Shown: in pieces, positions 33,101-42,285 of the stretch
Numbering within the stretch: position 1 is the first letter of the stretch
Layout of the letters: each line of letters begins with the position of its first letter
NCBI GenBank assembly: GCA_020637395.1
Contig: JACJWA010000001.1
Span: forward strand, 992,001 to 1,056,000
Source: Calditrichota bacterium
Lineage (GTDB): Bacteria; Electryoneota; RPQS01
DNA length: 64,000 bases
Reading direction: 5' to 3'
Program-made: the position numbers and the translations under genes
Notes under the pieces: model-generated
What the model saw: the letters and a program-made list of their open reading frames with translations, nothing else
Database searches by the model: none
Told to the model about the DNA's origin: nothing

Positions 33101-34147
33101 GTGCCCACGATCACAGCGGCGCAGCTCGCGGAACTCCTTGGCGGAACCCTTCACGGGAAGGCGGAGCGACTGCTCTCCGCCGTTTCGACGCTCGAGTCAG
33201 CGTCGCCGGAGTGCGTGACGTTTCTGGCCAATGCGCGTTATGCCGCGTTGCTTGACGTTACGCAGGCCGGAGTCGTGTTAGTGGCCGGTGGTACACGTCG
33301 GGAAAAGGGTGACGTGATCGAAGTCGCGGACCCATATTCCGCGTTTGTCCGTGTCCTGGAGTACTTTCACCCCGCCAAAGAGTTCGTCGCAGGAATTCAT
33401 GAGACGGCTTCGATTTCTGCTGATGCCCACCTCGGTGCGAACATCACCGTTGGACCTCAGTGTGTAGTTGAGGCGGGAGCTCAGATTGGAGATAACTCTG
33501 TCCTCGAGGCGAGTGTTTTCGTCGGTAGAGATTCCACGATTGGCAAGAATTGCCGAATCTATCCCAATTCTGTGATTCGACACGATTCTCAGCTCGGTGA
33601 TCGCGTGATTCTGCACTCCGGCGTGGTGATCGGAGCGGACGGTTTTGGATTCGCGTTCGAGAAGACTGCTTACCGCAAGATACCCCAAGTTGGTATTGTC
33701 GTGATCGAAGACGACGTTGAAATCGGAGCCAACACCACAGTGGATCGCGCCACTATAGGAGAGACGCGAATCGGGCAGGGTACAAAAATTGACAACCTTG
33801 TTCAGATCGCGCACAATGTTCGACTGGGCAAGCACTGTGTTGTAGCGGCGCAAGCCGGAATCTCAGGTTCGACGGTGTTTGGTGACTATTGCCGGGTTGG
33901 AGGGCAGGCAGGATTTGTCGGTCATATAAAGATCGGCGATGGCGCGGCCTTCGGTGCTCAAAGCGGCATATCACGCGATGTTGAAAGCGGCGAGGTTCTT
34001 TCCGGAAGTCCGGGGCGACCACACGGGATCTGGAAACGCATAGAGGCCGCGCTTCCGCGATTGCCTGAGTTGCTAAGAAGAGTCAAGCGGTTGGAAGACC
34101 GTTTGGATATTGATGTCCCCAATAAGGAAAGTGACCGTGCCCGATAA
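33101..34147 (+). CDS. lpxD: LpxD, UDP-3-O-acyl-glucosamine N-acyltransferase
   Basis: The third enzyme of lipid A synthesis, adding the N-linked acyl chain. A 348-residue protein with an N-terminal uridine-binding domain (FLANARYAALL) and a left-handed beta-helix of hexapeptide repeats (IGDNSVLEASVFVG, IGKNCRIYPNSVI). HSGVVIGADGFGFAF is the family signature; QIAHNVRLGKHCVVAAQ contains the catalytic histidine. GTG start three bases after ompH. Confidence 0.96.
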   Translation: MPTITAAQLAELLGGTLHGKAERLLSAVSTLESASPECVTFLANARYAALLDVTQAGVVLVAGGTRREKGDVIEVADPYSAFVRVLEYFHPAKEFVAGIHETASISADAHLGANITVGPQCVVEAGAQIGDNSVLEASVFVGRDSTIGKNCRIYPNSVIRHDSQLGDRVILHSGVVIGADGFGFAFEKTAYRKIPQVGIVVIEDDVEIGANTTVDRATIGETRIGQGTKIDNLVQIAHNVRLGKHCVVAAQAGISGSTVFGDYCRVGGQAGFVGHIKIGDGAAFGAQSGISRDVESGEVLSGSPGRPHGIWKRIEAALPRLPELLRRVKRLEDRLDIDVPNKESDRAR

Positions 34148-35531
34148 GCAAAGAACTATTGCAAACGAGATCGCCATATCCGGCATCGGTCTGCACACCG
34201 GCAAACCGGTCAGCATGACTTTTAAGCCCGCGACCGCAGGCCATGGCATTGCCTTTCACCGCACCGACCTTCCCGGGTCGCCGCCGATTCCGGCGCTGGT
34301 GGACTATGTCGTCGATATTGCGCGCGGAACTGTGCTCGGTGTGGATTCGATTCGCATCCATACCGTTGAGCATGTTCTGGCCGCCGCAGCCGGACTGCGC
34401 ATTGACAACTTGCTGATTGAATTGACTGACGAGGAACCCCCGGCGTCGGACGGAAGTTCCTATCCGTTTATCGAAGCTTTGCAGAAAGCGGAGATTGTTG
34501 AACAGGACGCGGAACGCGAGTATCTCGACCTTGAGAAGACTATTGCCTACCACGATGATAAGCATGCCATTGACATCGTGATCGTGCCTTCTTCGGAATT
34601 CCGCGTGACGTACATGATTGACTATCCCGGCACAAAACTTGGCACGCAGTACACGTCCATGTACTCGATCTCTGAGTTTGTGGAAGAGTTTTCGAGGTCG
34701 CGTACATTCTGCCTGCTGTCCGAAATGCGAATGCTCAAGGATCGCGGACTGATCAAGGGCGGGTCGCTTGAAAATGCCGTGGTATTCGTGGATCAGGATC
34801 TTGAGGAAAACGAGTACGAGAACTTGAAATCAGCATTCGGGTATCACGGAGAACTAACTCACAACGGCGCAATTCTTGGCGGAGTTGAGTTGCGTTATCC
34901 CAACGAAGCAGTTCGGCACAAGACCCTGGATCTTGTTGGCGATCTGGCGTTGGTTGGCGTGCCTGTGCGCGGACACGTGCTTGCGGCGCGCGCGGGGCAT
35001 GCGTCCCACGTTGAAGTTGCCAAGATGCTGAGACGCTTGCTTGAAGCACAGAGAGTGGCGCGCAGGTACGGTGGAAAGGGCGGAAGAGGCTACGTCTTTG
35101 ATTCAGAGGCCATTGAACGGTTGCTGCCGCATCGCTATCCGATTCTGCTTGTGGATCGAATTCTTGAGCTGGTGCCTTCTGAGCGCGTCGTCGGACTCAA
35201 AAACGTCACAAGAAACGAACCGTTCTTCAATGGTCATTTCCCGGGAAGACCTGTGATGCCCGGAGTGCTGATCGTTGAGGCCATGGGCCAGACCGGCGGG
35301 GTCCTGCTGCTCAACTCCGTTGAAAATCCAGAGACCAAGTTGGTCTATTTTACCGGCCTGGACAATGTGAAATTCAGAAAGACGGTTACGCCGGGTGATC
35401 AAGTCAGATTCACTGTCGAGATGGTTCTGTTCAGAAGAGGAATCTGCAAGATGAAGGGCACTGCCCACGTGGACAACACCCTGGTCGCCGAAGCCGATTT
35501 GACCGCAGCGGTCGTAGACCGAGAAAGTTGA
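34137..35531 (+). CDS. lpxC-fabZ: Bifunctional LpxC deacetylase-FabZ dehydratase fusion
   Basis: A 464-residue fusion. The N-terminal ~300 residues are the zinc deacetylase LpxC, the committed step of lipid A synthesis (SGIGLHTGKPV, HTVEHVLAAAAGL, RHKTLDLVGDLAL with zinc ligands). The C-terminal ~150 are FabZ, the fatty acid dehydratase (LLPHRYPILLVDR, NGHFPGRPVMPGVLIVEAMGQ split across His and Glu active-site residues). GTG 34137 is preferred because AAGGA (34124-34128) lies eight bases upstream; it overlaps lpxD by 11 bases. Such fusions are known in Bacteroidetes and relatives and balance lipid A with phospholipid supply. Confidence 0.96.
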   Translation: MPDKQRTIANEIAISGIGLHTGKPVSMTFKPATAGHGIAFHRTDLPGSPPIPALVDYVVDIARGTVLGVDSIRIHTVEHVLAAAAGLRIDNLLIELTDEEPPASDGSSYPFIEALQKAEIVEQDAEREYLDLEKTIAYHDDKHAIDIVIVPSSEFRVTYMIDYPGTKLGTQYTSMYSISEFVEEFSRSRTFCLLSEMRMLKDRGLIKGGSLENAVVFVDQDLEENEYENLKSAFGYHGELTHNGAILGGVELRYPNEAVRHKTLDLVGDLALVGVPVRGHVLAARAGHASHVEVAKMLRRLLEAQRVARRYGGKGGRGYVFDSEAIERLLPHRYPILLVDRILELVPSERVVGLKNVTRNEPFFNGHFPGRPVMPGVLIVEAMGQTGGVLLLNSVENPETKLVYFTGLDNVKFRKTVTPGDQVRFTVEMVLFRRGICKMKGTAHVDNTLVAEADLTAAVVDRES

Positions 35532-35537
35532 ACGAAT

Positions 35538-36344
35538 ATGTCGAAGATTCATCCCCTTGCCGCTGTTTCAGAACACGCGAGAATCGCTGATGACGTGGTC
35601 ATTGATGCGTTTGCCGTTGTGGACGATGACGTTGAAATTGGCGAAGGCTCCTGGATTGGCAGCTCGTCCCGGCTTTTCAGCGGCGTGAGAGTTGGCAAGA
35701 GAGTGAAGGTCTCGCCGATGGTTTCACTTGGCGGCGAGCCGCAGGACAAAAAATTCGGCGGCGAGAAGTCGAATGTCTTCATCGGAGATGATACAGTCCT
35801 GCGCGAGTTTGTTACCGTGAACCGCGGAACTGCTGCGACAGGTCGTACCACAATTGGAGCAAATTGCCTTGTGATGTCTTACGCACATGTTGCTCACGAC
35901 TGCGCGATTGGGGATCAGGTGATTTTGGCAAACGGCGTGCAGCTTGCCGGTCACGTGACCGTCGGAGATTGGGCGATTCTGGGCGGTCTGGTGCCGGTGC
36001 ATCAGTTCGTTCACATCGGACGGCATTGCATGATTGGCGGAGGTTTTCGCGTGCCGAAGGACGTCCCCCCTTATGTGCTGGCCGCCGGAAGTCCGCTTTC
36101 TTTCATGGGATTGAATGTTGTGGGACTGCGCAGACGAGGATTTAAGCCAGAGCATATTGCCGCACTGCGTGAGACTTTTTATGTTTTGTTCCGTTCAGGC
36201 CTGAACACCAGCCAGGCAGTGGATCGTATACAGAAGATTGGCGACAGTTTTGGCTATGCGGACGAAATTGTCAACTTCATCAAGGCTTCGAAACGCGGGT
36301 TGATGCCCGGACGCGCCAAAGCAACTCAAGAGGAGTTTGCGTGA
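35538..36344 (+). CDS. lpxA: LpxA, UDP-N-acetylglucosamine O-acyltransferase
   Basis: The first acyltransferase of lipid A synthesis, 268 residues. Its left-handed beta-helix repeats are clear (IDAFAVVDDDVEIGEG, IGANCLVMSYAHVAHDC with the catalytic histidine). LGGEPQDKKFGGE is the family insertion and the C-terminal helices follow (FYVLFRSGLNTSQAV). ATG start six bases after the lpxC-fabZ stop. Confidence 0.96.
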   Translation: MSKIHPLAAVSEHARIADDVVIDAFAVVDDDVEIGEGSWIGSSSRLFSGVRVGKRVKVSPMVSLGGEPQDKKFGGEKSNVFIGDDTVLREFVTVNRGTAATGRTTIGANCLVMSYAHVAHDCAIGDQVILANGVQLAGHVTVGDWAILGGLVPVHQFVHIGRHCMIGGGFRVPKDVPPYVLAAGSPLSFMGLNVVGLRRRGFKPEHIAALRETFYVLFRSGLNTSQAVDRIQKIGDSFGYADEIVNFIKASKRGLMPGRAKATQEEFA

Positions 36345-37090
36345 GTCTGTTGATTCGTCAAGACCTAAAGCATGACGGCGAGTTCCTCATGGCACGTGAC
36401 GGCGCAGACCTTTTGGCGGCCGCAAGTGGAGAATGGGGTCCGTGTTTGACGCTTTACGAGTGGGACGTTCCGACGTTGTCCGTCGGGTTTCATCAGAGTA
36501 CAGAAAAGCTTGACACGGAGAGAATGAAGAACTCCGGAGTGCCCCTGGTCAGGCGACCCACCGGCGGTGCGGCAGTTCTGCACAGTGAAGAACTAACGTA
36601 CTCCATCGTGATTCCAGATGCGCCGGATCTGCGCGCGGGAAGTCTGCTGCTCGAATACGTTGGCCGTTCCATCTGCGAGGCGCTGAACATGATCGGTGTC
36701 GCCGCAGAACTTGACGAGCGCGGAGAAGCACTTGCTCCGTTGGCGAATCGCACCTCGTGTTTCGTCCGCACATCGCGCTGGGAAGTGGCGGTACGCGGCA
36801 AGAAGATTGTAGGCAGCGCGCAACGGCGGCAAGGGAGCGCGCTGCTTCAACATGGTTCCATACTTCTGGGTGATGATCATCTGCGCATCACAGACTTCTT
36901 GGCCGTGCGAAGTGAGTCCGAACGAGACATGCTGCGGCGCCGACTTGAGATGAAGTCTACATCAGTTTCTCGGGAGATCGGAGAAGCTGATTCTCGCCAA
37001 TGCCTCAGATCGGGGCTTGCAGAGATGTTTGGCAAACATTTTTCGAGCTTTGCCAAGTCGCTATGCGCAAAGAGTGAATTGAACGCGTGA
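36341..37090 (+). CDS. Lipoate-protein ligase A family protein
   Basis: A BPL/LplA/LipB-fold transferase of 249 residues. VRRPTGGAAVLHSEELTYS is the conserved lipoate-binding RRxxGGGxVxH-like block, and GKKIVGSAQRRQG contains the catalytic lysine region. Such proteins attach lipoate or octanoate to the E2 and GcvH proteins. No lipoylated protein is encoded nearby, so it looks like a passenger in the lpx-dxr run. GTG start overlaps the lpxA stop (GTGA), and its own end overlaps dxr. Confidence 0.85.
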   Translation: MSLLIRQDLKHDGEFLMARDGADLLAAASGEWGPCLTLYEWDVPTLSVGFHQSTEKLDTERMKNSGVPLVRRPTGGAAVLHSEELTYSIVIPDAPDLRAGSLLLEYVGRSICEALNMIGVAAELDERGEALAPLANRTSCFVRTSRWEVAVRGKKIVGSAQRRQGSALLQHGSILLGDDHLRITDFLAVRSESERDMLRRRLEMKSTSVSREIGEADSRQCLRSGLAEMFGKHFSSFAKSLCAKSELNA

Positions 37091-38271
37091 AGCGAATTCT
37101 TCTTCAGGGGGCCACTGGCTCAATTGGAGCTTCTACCTTGTCTGTTGCACAAGAACAGGCGAACAAGCTTCGAATTGCAGGACTTTCGTCGGCGAGCAGG
37201 GAAGAGGAACTGTTGTCTTTGTCGGAAAAGTTCCGACCTGAGAGTATCGCGCTTGCCGCTCCGCTTGATCCTGTGCGGTTCGAGAAGCGCGCAGCCTCCT
37301 TGGGAGTTCGTGACGTATTCACTGGTGTTGGCGCGCTTGCGAAGCAGGCAGATACGATGGACTATGACGTCTTGGTCAACGCGGTCTCAGGATCGGCGGG
37401 AATTCTTCCAACGCTTGCTGCGCTCAAGCGCGGCAAAACCGTCGCTCTTGCCAACAAAGAAACACTTGTTGCGGCAGGTGATCTTGTGCTGCGAGTTTCC
37501 CGGGAGAATCGGGGGACCATCATCCCGGTTGACTCCGAGCATAGTGCTCTGTTTCAATGCCTCGTCGGCGAAAAGCTTGAAGACATCCGAACGCTCTGGC
37601 TCACCGCTTCCGGAGGCCCGTTTTGGGGACGCACGCGCGAGGAGCTTGAGCACGTGACCGTTAGTGAGGCTCTGTCACACCCGACTTGGGCTATGGGACC
37701 CAAGAACACTGTGGATTCAGCAACCCTGTTCAATAAAGGGCTTGAGGTGATGGAAGCCGTGCAATTGTTCGGCGTCCCACTTTCGGCAATCAAGGTTGTT
37801 CGGCACCGTCAATCTGTGATCCACTCTATGGTGGAGTTTCACGATGGCAGTTTCAAGGCACAATTGTCCAGGCCCGACATGCGGCTGCCGATTCTGTACG
37901 CCCTGAGCTATCCGGAGCGATGGGAAAGTTCGCTTGTGGAAACCAGTTGTTCGGTGCTTGAATCCCTTCACTTCGACGGAGTGAACCCGCAGGAGTTCCC
38001 CTGCTTGGAACACGCGCTGAATGCGATCAGGATTGGCGGAGCCGCGCCGACCATCGTATCTGCGGCGGACGAGATTGCCGTCAAAGCATTCGTTGAGGGC
38101 AAGATCGGATTCACTGAGATTGAGAAGGTGTTGAAACACGCATTGAGCAATGTGAACCCGGCCACGGACGGCTCACTTGCTGCGACGCTTGCTGCCGACG
38201 AAGCCGCGCGCGCAGCAGCACACGAGGCCGTGAAAGAGATTACCGCAGGAATTCCGGTAGGGACATGCTAA
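37087..38271 (+). CDS. dxr: Dxr, 1-deoxy-D-xylulose-5-phosphate reductoisomerase
   Basis: The second step of the MEP isoprenoid pathway, which supplies the precursor for UppS. It has 394 residues, with GATGSIGASTL as the NADPH-binding motif, ANKETLVAAG, PVDSEHSALFQCL with metal ligands, and TASGGPFWG. GTG start overlaps the ligase stop (GTGA). dxr next to rseP is a common arrangement. Confidence 0.97.
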   Translation: MKRILLQGATGSIGASTLSVAQEQANKLRIAGLSSASREEELLSLSEKFRPESIALAAPLDPVRFEKRAASLGVRDVFTGVGALAKQADTMDYDVLVNAVSGSAGILPTLAALKRGKTVALANKETLVAAGDLVLRVSRENRGTIIPVDSEHSALFQCLVGEKLEDIRTLWLTASGGPFWGRTREELEHVTVSEALSHPTWAMGPKNTVDSATLFNKGLEVMEAVQLFGVPLSAIKVVRHRQSVIHSMVEFHDGSFKAQLSRPDMRLPILYALSYPERWESSLVETSCSVLESLHFDGVNPQEFPCLEHALNAIRIGGAAPTIVSAADEIAVKAFVEGKIGFTEIEKVLKHALSNVNPATDGSLAATLAADEAARAAAHEAVKEITAGIPVGTC

Positions 38272-39317
38272 TTACGATTTTGTCATTTGCTCTCGTGGCG
38301 GGAATCATTATCACGATTCACGAATTCGGGCACTTCATCGCCGCACGACTCACCGGAATGCGTGTGAAGAAGTTCTCAATTGGATTTCCCCCGAGGCTGT
38401 TCACGCGCAAGTATGGAGACACGGAATTCTCCGTGTCGTGGATTCCTCTTGGCGGTTTTGTGCAGATTGCGGGAATGGTGGATGAGTCGCTGGACGGTGA
38501 AGGCATCACTGGTGCGCCGGATGAATTCATGTCCAAGAATGCGGCGCAGAAGATCTTTGTACTCTCTGCGGGCGTCATCATGAACTATGTCACTGCCATT
38601 CTGATCCTTTTTGGATTGACTCTGGCTGTGGGAATTCCTGAGGTTGAATCGCCGCTGATTGGTGAGGCCGTAGAAGGTAGACCTGCGGCCACCTCAGGTC
38701 TTGCCGCGGGAGACAGAATCATTGAGATTGATGGCCGCAGCATTTCCACATGGCAAGATGTGGTTGAAACGATCACCGCAGCAGGTGACACCGTGCACTT
38801 GGTGGCCGAAAGAGATGGCAAAAGTCGGCCCTTTGCTATCCCGACGGAATCTGTACCGGCTGGTGACTCCACAAGAAGAGTCATTGGAATATCGCCGCAA
38901 GTAGAGTTTCGCGCGGCGGGTCTGGGTGAGGCGGGAAGCTCTGCCGTGATCTTCTGCTGGAACACGACCAAGAATCTCGGACAGTTTGTGGGTGATCTGG
39001 TCACTGGAACGGGAAGCCTGTCGCAATTGTCCGGCCCTGTGGGTGTCGCGCAGCTCTCTGGAAGGAGCGCACGACAAGGTGCAGGTGAATTTCTGTTCTT
39101 CATCGCATTCGTAAGCGTCTCAATTGGGTTCCTGAATATCCTGCCATTTCCGGTGCTTGACGGCGGACACATCGTGATCGTCTTGATAGAGGCGTTGATT
39201 CGCAGACCCATCCCGTCACGCGCGAAAATCGTGATTCAGCAGGCCGGGATGATCGCGCTTCTGATGCTCTTTGTGGTCGTTTCCTATCATGACATCGTGC
39301 GTTTGATCGGCGGATGA
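38265..39317 (+). CDS. rseP: RseP-type site-2 membrane zinc protease
   Basis: An intramembrane metalloprotease, 350 residues. H19-E20-F21-G22-H23 is the HExxH zinc site in the first helix, a PDZ domain spans about residues 125-205 (SGLAAGDRIIEIDGRSI), and LDGGHIVIVLIE carries the third zinc ligand. RseP cleaves anti-sigma factors after site-1 cutting. The single-span anti-sigma candidate at 5675 is a possible substrate. The gene overlaps dxr by seven bases. Confidence 0.95.
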   Translation: MLITILSFALVAGIIITIHEFGHFIAARLTGMRVKKFSIGFPPRLFTRKYGDTEFSVSWIPLGGFVQIAGMVDESLDGEGITGAPDEFMSKNAAQKIFVLSAGVIMNYVTAILILFGLTLAVGIPEVESPLIGEAVEGRPAATSGLAAGDRIIEIDGRSISTWQDVVETITAAGDTVHLVAERDGKSRPFAIPTESVPAGDSTRRVIGISPQVEFRAAGLGEAGSSAVIFCWNTTKNLGQFVGDLVTGTGSLSQLSGPVGVAQLSGRSARQGAGEFLFFIAFVSVSIGFLNILPFPVLDGGHIVIVLIEALIRRPIPSRAKIVIQQAGMIALLMLFVVVSYHDIVRLIGG

Positions 39318-40687
39318 CGGTGACCATTCTTCGCAGCGTGATGGTGGTTGTCCTGTTCCTTGGCGGGGTCTGCGGCAAGTCTATTGCCCAGCAGGATATC
39401 TCTTCGCCCGCACTGGAACAGTTCATTCGCGGCACAACCGCATCTGAACAAGGGAACGCGTACGAAGCTTGCTTCTACTTTGAAGAAGCAATCCGACTCG
39501 ACAAGCAGGCCCCTTTCCTGTACGTTGCTCTTGCAGAGCAATACGTCGTGCTTGCCCAGCAGTCTCAGTTTGAAGATACGTATGACCGCGCCTTCAAGAG
39601 TCTTGATCAGGCTCTCGAGTTGGATCCGGATTACCTTCCAGCGCTTGAGCTTAAAGGCAGAATCCTTGCGCTTCGCGGAAAAGTGGAGGAGGCGAGAGGC
39701 GTTGCGGAAGGTCTTGTGAGTCGAGACCCCGCAAACAGAGAGTACAAGTTCGATCTGCTCACTCTGTCGCTGAGTACAGGCGAGTTTGATCGAGCAGATG
39801 AAATGTATGCGCAACTATCGCCCGACTCCGCGCCGATCTTTGATCTGACAAGACAAGTTGTGGCGATCTATCTGATGAGCGGGGAGAACTCGCGTGCGCT
39901 TCCATACGTGGAAACACTTGCCACCGAGGACTCAAGCGACGCCGCAGTGGTCTATACGCTCAGCACATTGTACTTACAGACAGGCGACACCGCGCGAGCC
40001 ATCGAAGAAGTGGATCGAGCCCTTGACATTGACTCGACGCAGTCAAGGGCGTGGTACTTGAAGGCGGTCATAGAATTTGACAGAGAACGTTATCCCGAGG
40101 TGCTTGCGCTTGCGGAAACAGCGAGAGTCGTTTCGCAGGAGGATGCGCGAACCGCGAACCTCGAAGGACTATCGAACATCAAGCTCGGCGACACTACGGC
40201 GGCCATAGAAAGATTCTTGCGCGCTGTCGAGATTGACTCCACCCTCTTTCCGTCCGCCGGAAGTCTGGGAATGCTCTATGATGCGCGCGACTCCCTGGAG
40301 CTTTCCGTCCACTATTACGAGCAGGCTATTGAACTCTCTGATAGTGCTGCGGTCTATCTGAACAATCTGGCGTACGCTTATGCTGTGCGCGGCATTGAAC
40401 TGGGGAAAGCACTTAAACTTGTCGAAGGGGCGCTTGCTCGCGAACCGGAAAACGCCTCGTATCTGGACACAAAGGGCTGGATTCTGCATAAGGAAGGGGC
40501 GTATGACGAAGCGCTCGTATGGCTGCGCAAAGCACACAAGAAAGACCGTGAAAGTGCGCCCATTCTCGAGCATATCGGAGACGTCTATGATGCAATGGGT
40601 CGCACAAGTCAGGCCAGAAAGTACTGGAAGCAAGCACAGGAAGTGGATCCCGGACTCACATCGCTGCAGGAGAAACTTGGTCAATAA
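39314..40687 (+). CDS. Exported TPR-repeat protein, 457 residues
   Basis: A signal peptide (SVMVVVLFLGGVCGKSIAQ) followed by about eleven tetratricopeptide repeats covering the remainder, for example AYEACFYFEEAIRLDKQAP, ARAIEEVDRALDIDSTQSRAW and ASYLDTKGWILHKEGAYDEAL. It overlaps rseP by ATGA and the next lipoprotein gene by 11 bases. A periplasmic scaffold, perhaps in outer-membrane assembly together with the following lipoprotein. Partner unknown. Confidence 0.8.
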   Translation: MTVTILRSVMVVVLFLGGVCGKSIAQQDISSPALEQFIRGTTASEQGNAYEACFYFEEAIRLDKQAPFLYVALAEQYVVLAQQSQFEDTYDRAFKSLDQALELDPDYLPALELKGRILALRGKVEEARGVAEGLVSRDPANREYKFDLLTLSLSTGEFDRADEMYAQLSPDSAPIFDLTRQVVAIYLMSGENSRALPYVETLATEDSSDAAVVYTLSTLYLQTGDTARAIEEVDRALDIDSTQSRAWYLKAVIEFDRERYPEVLALAETARVVSQEDARTANLEGLSNIKLGDTTAAIERFLRAVEIDSTLFPSAGSLGMLYDARDSLELSVHYYEQAIELSDSAAVYLNNLAYAYAVRGIELGKALKLVEGALAREPENASYLDTKGWILHKEGAYDEALVWLRKAHKKDRESAPILEHIGDVYDAMGRTSQARKYWKQAQEVDPGLTSLQEKLGQ

Positions 40688-41306
40688 GCTGACTCTGCTT
40701 GCCCTTGTGGCAATTGCGTCGGTTTCCTGTTCACATGTTTCGCCGCTGGCTCGCTTCAGCGCGCTGGAGGAGTTGAATAGTATCCCATTCTGCGTGGACT
40801 CTCTTGTTGCGGAGCCTGACCAAGTGGAGGCTGCGATCAATCTTCGAGCTCCCGGACTGAAGGGCCGAGCGGACGGCATTATCCGACATGCCGGGAACGG
40901 CAAGTATCTTGTCGAGCTCTATGGCCGCAACGAGCTCTTTCTGAAAGTCTACTTCCTTGACCGGCAGACTCTGATTTGGCCCGCGGCGGGAATGCCGAAG
41001 GTGTTCGCACGTGAGGATGCGCCTACATTGGATGCAGTGGTTCATTCCCGACTGCCAAAGTGGAGACTTGAAGACGTGCTTCCCGTTCCAGTTTCCGGAA
41101 CGAATGCAGGTGAAGAGTCTTGGAGATCCTCGGGTTCAACGTCCGATGCTACAGAGCGGATACTGCGCGAAAAATGCGACCCGCTGTTCAAACGATTCAA
41201 ACGTTCGGGCGGAACGCCCGGATTTCCCTATAGAACCGTGGAGCTTTGTTCCGAAGCCGGATACTCCAAGGTCGTGTGGAAACTCCGCCCAATGAAAAGC
41301 AACTAA
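40677..41306 (+). CDS. Putative outer-membrane lipoprotein, LolB/DUF4292-like
   Basis: The frame is open far upstream inside the TPR gene, but TTG 40677 has AGGAG (40668-40672) four bases before it and begins a lipoprotein-like signal (KLTLLALVAIASVSC), giving 209 residues. The lipobox is imperfect. The mature domain (about 60-130; GRADGIIRHAGNGKYLVELYG) has beta-strand features reminiscent of LolB or DUF4292 lipoproteins, followed by a WRLEDVLPVP turn. Context after rseP and a TPR protein fits an envelope assembly role. Family is tentative. Confidence 0.55.
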   Translation: MVNKLTLLALVAIASVSCSHVSPLARFSALEELNSIPFCVDSLVAEPDQVEAAINLRAPGLKGRADGIIRHAGNGKYLVELYGRNELFLKVYFLDRQTLIWPAAGMPKVFAREDAPTLDAVVHSRLPKWRLEDVLPVPVSGTNAGEESWRSSGSTSDATERILREKCDPLFKRFKRSGGTPGFPYRTVELCSEAGYSKVVWKLRPMKSN

Positions 41307-41318
41307 ATACGGATTCCC

Positions 41319-42272
41319 ATGAGTACGCCGCACATCAGCGTCGTGATCGCGCTATTCAATGAAGTTGAGTCTCTGCCTGAACTGCATCGCCAGTTGACAG
41401 AGACGCTTGGGCAGCTTGGCCGTCCCTACGAACTTCTGTTTATTGACGATGGAAGCCGAGACGGCTCTCTCGAACTCCTTAATAACTTGTCCGGCGCAGA
41501 CGAACATGTCCGCGTGATTTCTTTGAGACGCAATCAAGGGAAATCCGCCGCTTTGGCTGTTGGATTTGAGGCGGCCTCGGGTGATTTTGTGATCACCATG
41601 GATGCAGATTTGCAGGACAATCCCGCGGAGATTCCGGCCCTGCTTGCAAAGCTTGACGAAGGATATGACTTGGTGTCCGGATGGAAGAGGAAGCGCTACG
41701 ATCCGATCAGCAAGACCGTGCCGTCCAAGTTTTTCAATATGGTCACAAGCTGGGTCTCGGGAATTCGCCTGCACGACTTCAATTGCGGACTGAAGGCCTA
41801 TCGGCAAGCGGTCGTGAAAGACTTGTTTGTCTATGGGGAGTTGCACAGATTTCTTCCTGTACTCGCACACAAGATGGGGTATCGTTGCACAGAGATTCCG
41901 GTTGTGCACCGTGCTCGGCAGTTCGGCAAGTCAAAGTTCGGGATGAGCAGATTCCTGAACGGCTTCCTGGACCTGCTCACCGTCGTGTTCCTGTCGGGGT
42001 ACAATCGTGCTCCGCTGCACTTCTTCGGGTCGCTGGGACTCGTGTTTGGCTTGATCGGACTCGGCATCAACGGTTATCTCACTATTCAGAAGTTCATGGG
42101 ACAAGCAATCGGCAATCGTCCTTTGCTCTTCCTTGGTGTTCTCCTGATGGTGATCGGAGTGCAGTTCTTCTCATTTGGATTGATTGGCGAAATGCTGACG
42201 CACTCGACGGAAAGGCAACGCACCTACCCTGTCAAGTTCGACAGCGCCGAAGCGAAGCGCGACGCCGGCTAA
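41319..42272 (+). CDS. Family 2 glycosyltransferase with C-terminal membrane helices
   Basis: A GT-A fold enzyme of 317 residues like dolichol-phosphate mannose synthase or GtrB. VVIALFNEVESLPEL and LLFIDDGSRDGSLELL begin the nucleotide-sugar domain, and MDADLQDNP holds the metal-binding DxD. Two membrane helices follow (about 230-290). Such enzymes transfer a sugar to undecaprenyl or polyprenyl phosphate for envelope glycosylation. ATG start 12 bases after the previous gene. Confidence 0.9.
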   Translation: MSTPHISVVIALFNEVESLPELHRQLTETLGQLGRPYELLFIDDGSRDGSLELLNNLSGADEHVRVISLRRNQGKSAALAVGFEAASGDFVITMDADLQDNPAEIPALLAKLDEGYDLVSGWKRKRYDPISKTVPSKFFNMVTSWVSGIRLHDFNCGLKAYRQAVVKDLFVYGELHRFLPVLAHKMGYRCTEIPVVHRARQFGKSKFGMSRFLNGFLDLLTVVFLSGYNRAPLHFFGSLGLVFGLIGLGINGYLTIQKFMGQAIGNRPLLFLGVLLMVIGVQFFSFGLIGEMLTHSTERQRTYPVKFDSAEAKRDAG

Positions 42273-42285
42273 TCTCTTTCTTTCC

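Noticed and set aside
40169..40903. 244-codon minus-strand frame
   Set aside because: Antisense to the TPR gene and the start of the lipoprotein gene; no signal or domain.
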